Source: Chloroflexota bacterium (GTDB lineage: Bacteria; Chloroflexota; Limnocylindria; P2-11E). Taken from it: a DNA stretch of 36,525 bases. Below are positions 8,532 to 15,326 of the stretch, one piece after another. How positions within the stretch are numbered: the stretch's first letter is position 1; each line of letters starts with the position of its first letter. The DNA is taken from the NCBI GenBank assembly GCA_005883625.1, contig VBDU01000090.1, forward strand, positions 1 through 36,525. The letters are read 5' to 3'. Made by a program: the position numbers and the translations under genes. The notes below the pieces were generated by a model. The model was not told where the DNA came from. It worked only from the letters and a program-made list of their open reading frames with translations, and did no database searches.

Positions 8532-8546
8532 AATGATCATACCATT
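8532..8546. promoter_or_regulatory. GntR/FadR-type operator, copy 2
   Basis: AATGATCATACCATT, one mismatch from the consensus palindrome. It lies between the divergent SBP-2/permease/ATPase/UbiD-1 unit (start 8497) and the NitT/TauT-type ATPase-permease unit (start 8564). It shares further downstream bases with copy 1 (ACCATT, one base, GACCA), which hints at a longer recognition site. Confidence 0.78.
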
Positions 8547-8563
8547 GGACCAAACCGCCGGGG

Positions 8564-9379
8564 GTGGCCGACACTGTGGGTGTGAAGCTCGAGGCGCGCG
8601 GCGTGACGGTGCACTACCGACGCCGCCGGAGCGAGGATCACTTCCTCGCCGTCGACCGCGCGGACCTCGAAGTCGGCGAAGGCGAGTTCGTGTGCATCGT
8701 CGGTCCGTCGGGCTGCGGCAAGACCACGTTCCTGAACGCGGTCGACGGTCTCCTTCCGCTGACCGGCGGGTCGCTGGTCCTCGACGGACGGGCGATCACC
8801 GGTCCGGGCCCGGATCGGGCCCTCGTCTTCCAGCAGCCGAGCCTGCTGCCCTGGCGCACGGTGTTGGGCAACGTCATCTACGGCGTCGAGCTGCGCGGAG
8901 CGATCACGGGCGCCGAAGCGCGCGAGCGCGCGCAGCGGCATATCGAGCTCGTCGGCCTCAAGGGCTTCGAGGACTCGTTCCCGAGCGAGCTCTCGGGCGG
9001 CATGCAGCAGCGCGTCAACCTCGCGCGCGCTCTCACGACCGACCCCGAGGTCCTGCTCCTCGACGAGCCGTTCGGCGCGCTCGATGCACAGACCCGGGAG
9101 ACGATGCAGCTCGAGCTCCTCCGCATCTGGAACCAGACGCGCAAGACGGCGATCTTCATCACGCACGACATCGTCGAGGCGGTCTACCTCGCGGACCGCG
9201 TGATCGTCTTCACCGCGCGGCCCGGGCGCGTGAAGATGAGCGTCCCCATCGGGCTGCCTCGCCCGCGCGACCTGCGCATCAAGCGCGAGCCGCGGTTCCT
9301 CGAGTACGAGCTCAAGATCTGGGAGAGCATCCGCGAAGAGGTGATGCGCTCGAACGACATGGAAGAGAGGGTCGCCTGA
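8564..9379 (+). CDS. NitT/TauT-family ABC ATP-binding protein
   Basis: 271 aa. Walker A GPSGCGKTTF (about 48-57), Q-loop VFQQPSLLPW, signature LSGGMQQRVNLARAL, Walker B LLLDEPFGALD and H-loop FITHDI identify a SsuB/TauB/NrtD-type ATPase. GTG codons at 8564, 8576 and 8582 are all possible starts. 8564 keeps 18 bp to operator copy 2 and has only a GGG run before it, so it may be leaderless. The stop overlaps the permease ATG (TGATG). No binding protein is in this unit. The two NMT1-type lipoproteins elsewhere in the window (139-1179 and 24137-25171) are the natural partners. Confidence 0.93.
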   Translation: MADTVGVKLEARGVTVHYRRRRSEDHFLAVDRADLEVGEGEFVCIVGPSGCGKTTFLNAVDGLLPLTGGSLVLDGRAITGPGPDRALVFQQPSLLPWRTVLGNVIYGVELRGAITGAEARERAQRHIELVGLKGFEDSFPSELSGGMQQRVNLARALTTDPEVLLLDEPFGALDAQTRETMQLELLRIWNQTRKTAIFITHDIVEAVYLADRVIVFTARPGRVKMSVPIGLPRPRDLRIKREPRFLEYELKIWESIREEVMRSNDMEERVA

Positions 9380-10284
9380 TGGCCGTCACCGATCGCGCCA
9401 CGACGCGCGTGGCGCCGCGCTCGGGCACGATCGTCGAGCCCGCGCCGGTGCTCGCGGTGCCCAAGCCGGACACGTGGTTCAAGCGGAACGAGTCGAAGGT
9501 CATCGGGACGATCAGCGTCACGACGTTCCTCGTGCTCTGGCAGTCCCTCGGGTTCGTCCGGGCCGCCTGGCCGCAAGGCATCGTGCTCGGCGGGCTCAAG
9601 CTCGCGGTCCCGCCGACGCTGTTCCTCCCCGTGCCGAGCGAGGTGATCCTCGCGTTCCGCGACCTCGTCCAGGGTGGGGAGCTCGCGCAGGACGTTGCGG
9701 TGAGCCTTCAGGAGTTCGCCATCGGCTACGTCCTCGCCGTCGTCGTGGGGGTCCTGCTCGGCCTCGGCATCGGCTGGTACCGGCGCTTCTCCTACGCCGT
9801 CGATCCGTTCATCACGTTCTTCTACGCCACGCCGCGCATCGTCCTGCTCCCGCTCCTCATCATCTGGTTCGGGATCGGCATCTGGTCGAAGATCGCCGTC
9901 GTCTTCCTCGGCGCGTTCTTTGCGATCGTCATCAACACCGCGGCCGGCGTGCGGAACCTCGACGCGAACCTCATCAAGGTCGCGCGCTCCTTCGGTGCGA
10001 CGGACCTGCAGCTCTTCCGGACCATCGCGCTCCCCGGGTCGGTCCCCTTCGTGCTCACCGGGCTGCGGCTGGGCATCGGCCACGCGCTCGTCGGTGTCGT
10101 CGTCGGCGAGCTCGTCGCGGCGCAGCACGGGATCGGCCGGCTCATGGCGATCGCGGGCTCGACCTTCCAATCGGACAAGGTCTTCGCCGGGCTCATCATC
10201 ATCGCGAGCGCCGGCATGCTCACCACGCTGCTACTCCAGCGCTTGGAGCGCCGCTATGAGGCGTGGAGGCCTCGGGCCAACTAG
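9379..10284 (+). CDS. NitT/TauT-family ABC permease
   Basis: 301 aa with six to seven hydrophobic segments, beginning with an N-terminal helix at about 45-65 (ISVTTFLVLWQSLGFV). The FYATPRIVLLPLLIIWFGIG stretch is a hallmark of SsuC/TauC-type permeases. The EAA loop is ARSFGATDLQLFRTIALPGSVPF, seen in two overlapping parts. Its start overlaps the ATPase stop by one base. With that ATPase it forms a transporter core that lacks an adjacent binding protein. It shares operator copy 2 with the complete importer on the other strand, so one regulator may control two uptake systems at once. Confidence 0.93.
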   Translation: MAVTDRATTRVAPRSGTIVEPAPVLAVPKPDTWFKRNESKVIGTISVTTFLVLWQSLGFVRAAWPQGIVLGGLKLAVPPTLFLPVPSEVILAFRDLVQGGELAQDVAVSLQEFAIGYVLAVVVGVLLGLGIGWYRRFSYAVDPFITFFYATPRIVLLPLLIIWFGIGIWSKIAVVFLGAFFAIVINTAAGVRNLDANLIKVARSFGATDLQLFRTIALPGSVPFVLTGLRLGIGHALVGVVVGELVAAQHGIGRLMAIAGSTFQSDKVFAGLIIIASAGMLTTLLLQRLERRYEAWRPRAN

Positions 10285-10345
10285 CTCGCATCGCCGGTCC
10301 CGAGGGACGCAGCCACAAGAGGCGAGCGTCAGCGGACACAGCTAT

Positions 10346-10365
10346 GGTGTCGTGCGCACGACACC
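10346..10365. promoter_or_regulatory. Perfect 20-bp palindrome before the VOC gene
   Basis: GGTGTCGTGCGCACGACACC is a perfect inverted repeat with no spacer. It ends 16 bp before the ATG at 10382. It is unrelated to the AATGGT operators, has no T-run after it (so it is not a typical terminator), and occurs once. TATGGT (10343-10348 region) just before it could be a -10 box. The likely role is an operator for a separate dimeric repressor. Confidence 0.5.
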
Positions 10366-10381
10366 GAGAGGGGAGAACCAC

Positions 10382-10774
10382 ATGGCGGGAAAGATCGTTC
10401 ACTTCGAGCTGCAGACCAAGGACGCGAGCCGCGCGAAGCGCTTCTATGGATCGCTCTTCGGCTGGAAGTTCAAGGATTCGGAGATCCCGGGGGTCGAGTA
10501 CTACTCGATCGAAGGGATCGAGCCAGGTGGCGGGCTCAATCCTCGGCAGGACGCGCCCGGACCGGTCGTCTACTTCGACACCGACGACATCGAGGCGACC
10601 ATCCGCAAGGTCCGCGAGCTCGGCGGAAAGGCCGACGAAAAGCAGCCGATCCCGGCGATGGGCTGGTTCGCGGGCTGCACCGACACCGAGGGCAACAACT
10701 TCTCGCTCTACCAGAACGACCCGAGCGTGCCGATGGAGATGCCCGAGCAGGAAGCGGGCGCCTCGAGCCGGTAA
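10382..10774 (+). CDS. VOC/glyoxalase-superfamily protein
   Basis: 130 aa. KIVHFELQTKDASRAKRFYG at the start and WFAGCTDTEGNNFSLYQND at the end are the two betaalphabetabetabeta halves of a vicinal-oxygen-chelate protein of the bleomycin-resistance/dioxygenase-like group. The usual metal ligands can be matched to His7, Glu and the C-terminal region, but only partly. Many close relatives are uncharacterised, sometimes called 27-kDa-antigen-like. A strong Shine-Dalgarno (GAGGGGAG) precedes the ATG. The gene lies between the permease and gntR but has its own upstream palindrome at 10346, so it is probably a separate transcription unit. Function unassigned. Confidence 0.85.
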   Translation: MAGKIVHFELQTKDASRAKRFYGSLFGWKFKDSEIPGVEYYSIEGIEPGGGLNPRQDAPGPVVYFDTDDIEATIRKVRELGGKADEKQPIPAMGWFAGCTDTEGNNFSLYQNDPSVPMEMPEQEAGASSR

Positions 10775-10803
10775 GCCCGATCGGAGGCGGCCGGGAGGCT
10801 CAG

Positions 10804-10833
10804 TTGTCCCGGCCGCCTCAATGGTCATACCAT
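10804..10833 (+). promoter_or_regulatory. Candidate leaderless promoter of gntR
   Basis: TTGTCC (10804-10809) and TACCAT (10828-10833) are separated by 18 bp and lie 10 bp before the GTG at 10844. No Shine-Dalgarno is present, so a leaderless transcript is plausible. The -10 hexamer is embedded in operator copy 3, which would allow direct autorepression. The -35 match is only partial (4 of 6). Confidence 0.4.
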
Positions 10834-10834
10834 T
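10820..10834. promoter_or_regulatory. GntR/FadR-type operator, copy 3 (consensus)
   Basis: AATGGTCATACCATT, a perfect palindrome around a CAT centre, extended by one further pair (C...G). GCCGCC and GGCGGC flank it as outer arms. It ends 9 bp before the gntR start, the position expected for autoregulation. It controls the gntR-UbiD-2-flavin reductase-UbiX-aldolase-MFS unit. Confidence 0.85.
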
Positions 10835-10843
10835 GGCGGCGTC

Positions 10844-11608
10844 GTGTTCACCCCCGTCCACCAGGCCCGCGCGTCTGGCGAGATCGTCTCCCAGATCGAG
10901 CGCGCGATCTTCGCGGGAGAGCTGCACGCGGGCGACCGCCTCCAGTCCGAGCGCGAGCTCGCGGAGCAGTTCGGCGTCTCGCGCATCACCGTGCGCGACG
11001 CGCTCCGCGTCCTCGAGGCCCGCGGCCTCATCCGCGTGAAGGTCGGCGCGACCGGCGGCGCGTTCGTCGCGGAAGCCAACGTCGACCGCGTCGCGGAATC
11101 GATCTCCACGATGATCCAGCTGAAGCGCATGACGCTCTCGGAGCTCGCCGAGGCCCGCACCGTCGTCGAGGCCGCGACGGCGGAGCTCGCGGCGCACCGC
11201 GCCGACGCGGCCGCGGTCTCGCGGCTCGCGCAGTCGGTCACGCGGGCGCGCGGTCTCATGGGCCAGAACATCAGCCACGCCGAGGCCAGCATGGACTTCC
11301 ACGTCGAGCTCGCGCGCGCGGCCGGGAACGACGTGCTCCACGCGACGGTCAACGCCTACCGCGAGCTCCTCCTGCCCTCGATCCGCGACCTGCGGAACGA
11401 GCGCGTGGTGAAGAACACCCAGAAGGCGCACGAGGAGATCGTCGAGGCCGTGCGCCGCCGCGACGCCGAGGGCGCGCGCGAGCTCATGGTCGCGCACCTC
11501 GCCGACTTCGAGAAGCGCCTCCGCAAGCGACTACAGGAGCGAGAGGAAGAGCGAACGCCCACCACGAACCTCCGGCGCCTCGTGCGGCCGACCCTGGAGC
11601 GCCGCTGA
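10844..11608 (+). CDS. GntR-family regulator, FadR subfamily (FCD domain)
   Basis: 254 aa. The N-terminal winged helix (about 8-75) has the typical AGDRLQSERELAEQFGVSR, TVRDALRVLEARGLI and a GGAFV wing. The C-terminal all-helical FCD domain (about 90-235) has LSELAEARTVVE and the usual metal-ligand-type Asp/His set in MDFHVELARAAGN, KAHEEI and MVAHL. FCD members sense organic acids or acyl-CoAs and generally bind TGGTnnnACCA palindromes. Exactly such a site lies 9 bp upstream, with four more in the window. I infer that it is the local, autoregulated controller of all five units. UbiD-2 follows after 19 bp. Effector unknown. Confidence 0.93.
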   Translation: MFTPVHQARASGEIVSQIERAIFAGELHAGDRLQSERELAEQFGVSRITVRDALRVLEARGLIRVKVGATGGAFVAEANVDRVAESISTMIQLKRMTLSELAEARTVVEAATAELAAHRADAAAVSRLAQSVTRARGLMGQNISHAEASMDFHVELARAAGNDVLHATVNAYRELLLPSIRDLRNERVVKNTQKAHEEIVEAVRRRDAEGARELMVAHLADFEKRLRKRLQEREEERTPTTNLRRLVRPTLERR

Positions 11609-11627
11609 TGGGAGGACGGCGAAACTG

Positions 11628-13445
11628 ATGGCTGTCGTCACACGCCCGAAGCAGGCCACCGGTCGCGGCTACCCGGACCTCCGCGAGCACCTCGACGCCC
11701 TCGAGCGCGCGGGGCTCCTCGTCCGCGTGCGCCGCGCGATGAGCGCGGAGACCGAGGTGCATCCGCTGGTGCGCTGGCAGTACCGGGGCGGTCTGCCGGA
11801 GGAGGAGTGGAAGGCGTTCCTCTTCGAGAACGTCCACACCGCCAAGGGTGGCCCTTCACGGTTCCGCGTCGGCGTGGGAGTGCTTGCGGCATCGAAGTAC
11901 GTGTACGCGACCGGGCTCGGCTGCGAGCCGGACGAGATCGCCGCGCGTTGGGAGAATGCCCTCGCGAATCGGATCGCCCCGGTGATCGTCGAGGACGGCC
12001 CGGTCCACGAAGAAGTCCACGTCGGCGACGCCCTCCTCGAAAAGGGCGGGACCGCGGAGTTCCCGATCCCGATCTCGACGCCCGGCTTCGACAACGGCCC
12101 GTACACCACGTGCACCCACTGGTTCACCAAGGACCCCGAGACCGGCGTGCGCAACCAGGGGAACTATCGCGGGCAGATCAAGGCCGCCGACCGCATCGGC
12201 ATCTTCCCGTCGGGGCTCGGGCAGGACGTGTACATCCACTGGCAGAAGGCGCGGAAGAAGGGCCAGCACCTGCCCGCCGCACTCGTCATCGGTGGGCCGC
12301 CGGTCGTCAGCTACGCCTCCGTGCAGAAGGTGCCCTACGGGGTCGACGAGCTCGCGATCGCCGGCGGCCTCGCCGGCGCGCCGATCCGCCTGGTGCGCTG
12401 CAAGACCGTGCCGCTCGAGGTGCCGGCCGAGGCCGAGATCGTCTTCGAGGGCTATATCAATACGCAGGAGCTCGAGGAGGAAGGGCCGTTCGGCGAGTCG
12501 CACGGGTATATGCACCCGCGCCAGCTGAACCCGTTCTTCGAGATCACCGCGATCACGCACCGCAAGGACGCCATCTGGGTGTCGTTCATCAGCCAGGTGA
12601 CGCCGTCGGAGTCGAGCGTCATCAAGAAGGTCGCGTACGAGCCGATCTTCACGCAACACCTGCGCCAGACCTGCAACATCCGCAGCGTGAAGCGGGTCGT
12701 CATGCACGAGCCGCTCACGAACCTGCGCAAGCTCATCGTCGTCCAGATGGCGAAGGGTGCCCGCGAAGCGGAGATCTGGCGCGCGCTCCGCGCCGCGTCG
12801 AGCTTCAACCAGGGTGTGGGAAAGATCTGCGTCGCGGTCGACGAGGACATCGATCCCGACGACGCGACCGCGCTCTGGTGGGCGGTGTGCTACCGGGCGC
12901 GCATGGCGATCGACGTCGAGATCACCGGCCATCTCGAGAAGGGACACGCGCCGCCGTTCCGGGGCACGGGCATCGAGCAGGCCGCCGAGGGCCGCGACAC
13001 GGTCGCCCACGGCGATCCCGCCGACGACAGCGGGATGCTCATCAACGCCTGCCTCAAGGAGCCCTGGCCGCCCATCTCCCTGCCGACGAAGGAGCACATG
13101 GAGAACGCGCTCGCGATCTGGAAGGAGCTCGGCCTGCCGCCGGTGCGGCCGCAGCGGCCGTGGTACGGGTATTCGCTCGGCCAGTGGGATGAGGAGCTCG
13201 AGGAGGAGGCGCGCCTCGCGATCGAGGGCGAGCACTACAAGACCGGCGAGAAGCTCGCGCGCCGCCGCGTGAAGCTTTCGACCACGCGCGCCTCGCGGCC
13301 CGACGCGTATCTCGGCACCGATCCCGTGCCCGGCACGCCGGTGGACCCGGTCGCCGCGGAGCATTCACCCGGGACGCCGGGCTACGAGGAAGAGCCGCCC
13401 GCGCGAATGCCGGACGAAGAGCTCCCGCGCGATGACGGGATGTGA
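11628..13445 (+). CDS. Long-form UbiD-family decarboxylase (UbiD-2)
   Basis: 605 aa, about 110 longer than UbiD-1 and UbiD-3. The UbiD core spans about 15-500. Asn176, Arg181 (NQGNYR), Glu285 and Glu290 (EGPFGESHGYM) give an intact E-R-E triad, and GVDELAIAGGLAG supplies the Glu of the metal site. The SPGKH motif is replaced by GLGQDVYIHW, so the metal His probably comes from His204. The C-terminal tail (about 505-605) is charged and Pro-rich and may aid oligomerisation. Long UbiDs include enzymes of phenolic, phenylphosphate and other aromatic acid (de)carboxylation. GGAGG precedes the ATG, and the stop overlaps the flavin-reductase start. It is the first enzyme gene of the operon that also encodes UbiX, so it is probably the main client of the prenyl-FMN made here. 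Confidence 0.92.
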   Translation: MAVVTRPKQATGRGYPDLREHLDALERAGLLVRVRRAMSAETEVHPLVRWQYRGGLPEEEWKAFLFENVHTAKGGPSRFRVGVGVLAASKYVYATGLGCEPDEIAARWENALANRIAPVIVEDGPVHEEVHVGDALLEKGGTAEFPIPISTPGFDNGPYTTCTHWFTKDPETGVRNQGNYRGQIKAADRIGIFPSGLGQDVYIHWQKARKKGQHLPAALVIGGPPVVSYASVQKVPYGVDELAIAGGLAGAPIRLVRCKTVPLEVPAEAEIVFEGYINTQELEEEGPFGESHGYMHPRQLNPFFEITAITHRKDAIWVSFISQVTPSESSVIKKVAYEPIFTQHLRQTCNIRSVKRVVMHEPLTNLRKLIVVQMAKGAREAEIWRALRAASSFNQGVGKICVAVDEDIDPDDATALWWAVCYRARMAIDVEITGHLEKGHAPPFRGTGIEQAAEGRDTVAHGDPADDSGMLINACLKEPWPPISLPTKEHMENALAIWKELGLPPVRPQRPWYGYSLGQWDEELEEEARLAIEGEHYKTGEKLARRRVKLSTTRASRPDAYLGTDPVPGTPVDPVAAEHSPGTPGYEEEPPARMPDEELPRDDGM

Positions 13446-13993
13446 TGGCGACAGCGGCTGAGACGCATCCAGATCCGTATGCCGCGGCGAAACAGGTCCT
13501 CTCGCAGATCCCGCACCCCGTGGTGATCGTCGGCGCGGCGCACGGCGACGAGCGCTCCTGCGCGACCGCGACGACGATGTACGTGTCGCACGTGCCGCCC
13601 ATGCTCGCGATCGCCGAGCACCCGGGCTCGCGCACGACGCGGCTGATCCAGGAGAGCGGCGAGTTCAGCGTGTCGATCCTTCACGACGCGCAGCAGGAGC
13701 TCGCGGTCCAGGCCGGGCACTCCGCGCCGGGTGCGGACAAGTTCGCCGCGCTCAAGATCCCGATCGTCACGCAGTCCTTCACGAAAGTGCCCGCCGTCGC
13801 CGGGAGCATCGCGCAGATGTGGTGCAAGGTGCGCGACACCCGGCCGACCGGGGACCACGTCCTCTTCGTCGGCGAGGTCGTGGCCGCGACGGTGAACGAC
13901 CGCAAGTTCGACGCGCTCCTGCGGTACCGTCGGCGGTACATGCGAATGGGTCACTGGACGAGCGAAGAGGCGCCCGAGGGATACCCCACATAG
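13445..13993 (+). CDS. Flavin reductase-like FMN-binding protein
   Basis: 182 aa. It belongs to the flavin-reductase-like split-barrel family: PHPVVIVGA and the ATATTMYVSHVPPMLAIA strand lie near the N-terminus, SGEFSVSIL is central, and DHVLFVGEVV precedes the end. Such proteins reduce FMN with NAD(P)H, or bind FMN for another enzyme. The ATG at 13445 overlaps the UbiD-2 stop as TGATG; a GTG three bases upstream is also possible. UbiX follows directly. UbiX needs reduced FMN, so a dedicated reductase between ubiD and ubiX is a sensible supply step, but this role is inferred from context. Confidence 0.88.
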   Translation: MATAAETHPDPYAAAKQVLSQIPHPVVIVGAAHGDERSCATATTMYVSHVPPMLAIAEHPGSRTTRLIQESGEFSVSILHDAQQELAVQAGHSAPGADKFAALKIPIVTQSFTKVPAVAGSIAQMWCKVRDTRPTGDHVLFVGEVVAATVNDRKFDALLRYRRRYMRMGHWTSEEAPEGYPT

Positions 13994-14610
13994 CCGGTAG
14001 GCGAATCGTCGTCGCGCTCTCGGGCGCGTCGGGCGCGATCTACGGGATCCGGACCCTCGAGGCGCTCGCGAAGGCGCCGGACGTGGAGACGCATCTCATC
14101 GTGTCGGCAGGCGCGAAGGCGACGATCGGCTACGAGACGACGTGGAAGGTCGACGACGTCCTCGGGCTCGCCGACGTGGTGCACGACGAACGCGACCTCG
14201 CGGCCACGCTCGCCAGCGGCAGCTTCATCACGCACGGCATGGTGGTCGCGCCGTGCAGCGTCAGGACGATGTCTTCGATCGCCAACTCGCTCAACGACAA
14301 CCTCATCGTCCGCGCGGCCGACGTGCACCTGAAAGAGCGCCGCACGCTCGTCCTCATGGTCCGCGAGACGCCGCTGCACGCCGGACATCTCCGGCTCATG
14401 CGCGAGCTCGCGCTCACGGGGGCGGTCATCCTTCCGCCCGTCCCCGGCTTCTACGCGCTGCCCAAGACCGTCGACGACGTGGTGGACCACAGCGTCGGGA
14501 AGGCGCTCGATCAGCTCGGTGTCGAGCACACGTTGTTCAGGCGCTGGAGCGGGCCTGACGGAGGCCGTGCGGCTGACGGGGGCCGGGGGGCGGAGCCCCC
14601 CGACTCGTGA
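13990..14610 (+). CDS. ubiX: UbiX-family flavin prenyltransferase
   Basis: About 206 aa. The N-terminal RRIVVALSGASGAIYG is the FMN-phosphate loop. Later come VVAPCSVRTMSSIANSL, NLIVRAADVHLKERR, LVLMVRETPL and PPVPGFYALPKTVDD, all family hallmarks. UbiX joins a dimethylallyl group to reduced FMN, making the cofactor of UbiD enzymes. Start problem: no ATG, GTG or TTG occurs near the conserved N-terminus. The best candidate is ATA at 13990, overlapping the upstream TAG stop (ATAG) with GAGGG nine bases before it. The usual protein ends near FRRW. Here about 20 extra Gly/Pro/Arg residues are encoded by a GC-rich hairpin repeat (14577-14604). The stop overlaps the aldolase GTG (GTGA). Confidence 0.92.
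   Translation: MAGRRIVVALSGASGAIYGIRTLEALAKAPDVETHLIVSAGAKATIGYETTWKVDDVLGLADVVHDERDLAATLASGSFITHGMVVAPCSVRTMSSIANSLNDNLIVRAADVHLKERRTLVLMVRETPLHAGHLRLMRELALTGAVILPPVPGFYALPKTVDDVVDHSVGKALDQLGVEHTLFRRWSGPDGGRAADGGRGAEPPDS
14577..14604 (+). repeat. GC-rich hairpin repeat, copy 1
   Basis: A G-run, CC, another G-run, then a perfect stem GGGGGGC-GGA-GCCCCCC (14585-14601) closed by an outer C-G pair, followed by GAC. It is closely matched by 30903-30932. It encodes the atypical tail of UbiX and ends three bases before the next start codon. Confidence 0.6.
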
Positions 14611-15326
14611 GCGTCGCCACGCCCACGCGCTCGGCGACGCTCGTGGCCGCCGCGAGCCGCGCGCTCGCCGTCGCGGGGATCTTCGACATGAACGGCCACG
14701 TGAGCGTGCGCGACGGCGACCTCGCGTACGTGAACGCCCACAGCGCGAGCCGTCTCAGCCTTCGCCCGGAGGAGGTCGCGGTCGTGCGCATCGCCGACGG
14801 CGCGGAGGTCGAGCACACCCCGCCGAGCGAGATGGCGCTCCATCTCGGCGCGTACCGGGCGCGGCCCGACGTGGGCGCGGTCGTCCATGCGCATCCCCTG
14901 TTCGCCACCACGTTCGCCGTGGCCGGGAAGCCGCTCGTCTGCGCGTTCAACTCGGGGGCGTGGTTCGGCCACGACGTGCCCGTCTTCGACGACCCGGTCC
15001 TCGTGCGCGACGAGGCGGGCGGCCGGGCCGTCGCCGGCGTGCTGCGCGAGCGGCGCGCCGCGCTCATGCGCGGGCACGGCGTCCTCGTCGTCGGCGAGGA
15101 CATCCCGAGCGCGGTCGCCGGAGCGATCCTGCTCGAAGACAGCGCGCGGCGTCTCTGGCACGCCTACGCGATCGGAGAGCCGCGCCGGTTCAGCCAGGCC
15201 GAGATCGAGACGGTCCGCGCGCAGACGTCGAGCCCGCGCGTCATCCGCAAGTGGTGGATCGACGCGCTCGAGCGAGCGAAGCTCGCTGGCGTGCTCGACG
15301 GCATCGATCCCGCGACGCTCGTCTGA
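14607..15326 (+). CDS. Class II aldolase/adducin family protein
   Basis: 239 aa. The zinc-site signature of fuculose-phosphate-aldolase-type enzymes is present: His94 and His96 in VVHAHPLFATTF, and His157 in MRGHGVLVVG. Glu75 in PPSEMALH corresponds to the catalytic acid. Members cleave or decarboxylate hydroxy-carbonyl compounds. Some homologues act in aromatic or sugar-acid catabolism, including decarboxylase-like members. The GTG start at 14607 overlaps the UbiX stop (GTGA), so it belongs to the UbiD-2 operon. It could process the product of the decarboxylase, but the actual substrate is not readable. Confidence 0.9.
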   Translation: MSVATPTRSATLVAAASRALAVAGIFDMNGHVSVRDGDLAYVNAHSASRLSLRPEEVAVVRIADGAEVEHTPPSEMALHLGAYRARPDVGAVVHAHPLFATTFAVAGKPLVCAFNSGAWFGHDVPVFDDPVLVRDEAGGRAVAGVLRERRAALMRGHGVLVVGEDIPSAVAGAILLEDSARRLWHAYAIGEPRRFSQAEIETVRAQTSSPRVIRKWWIDALERAKLAGVLDGIDPATLV

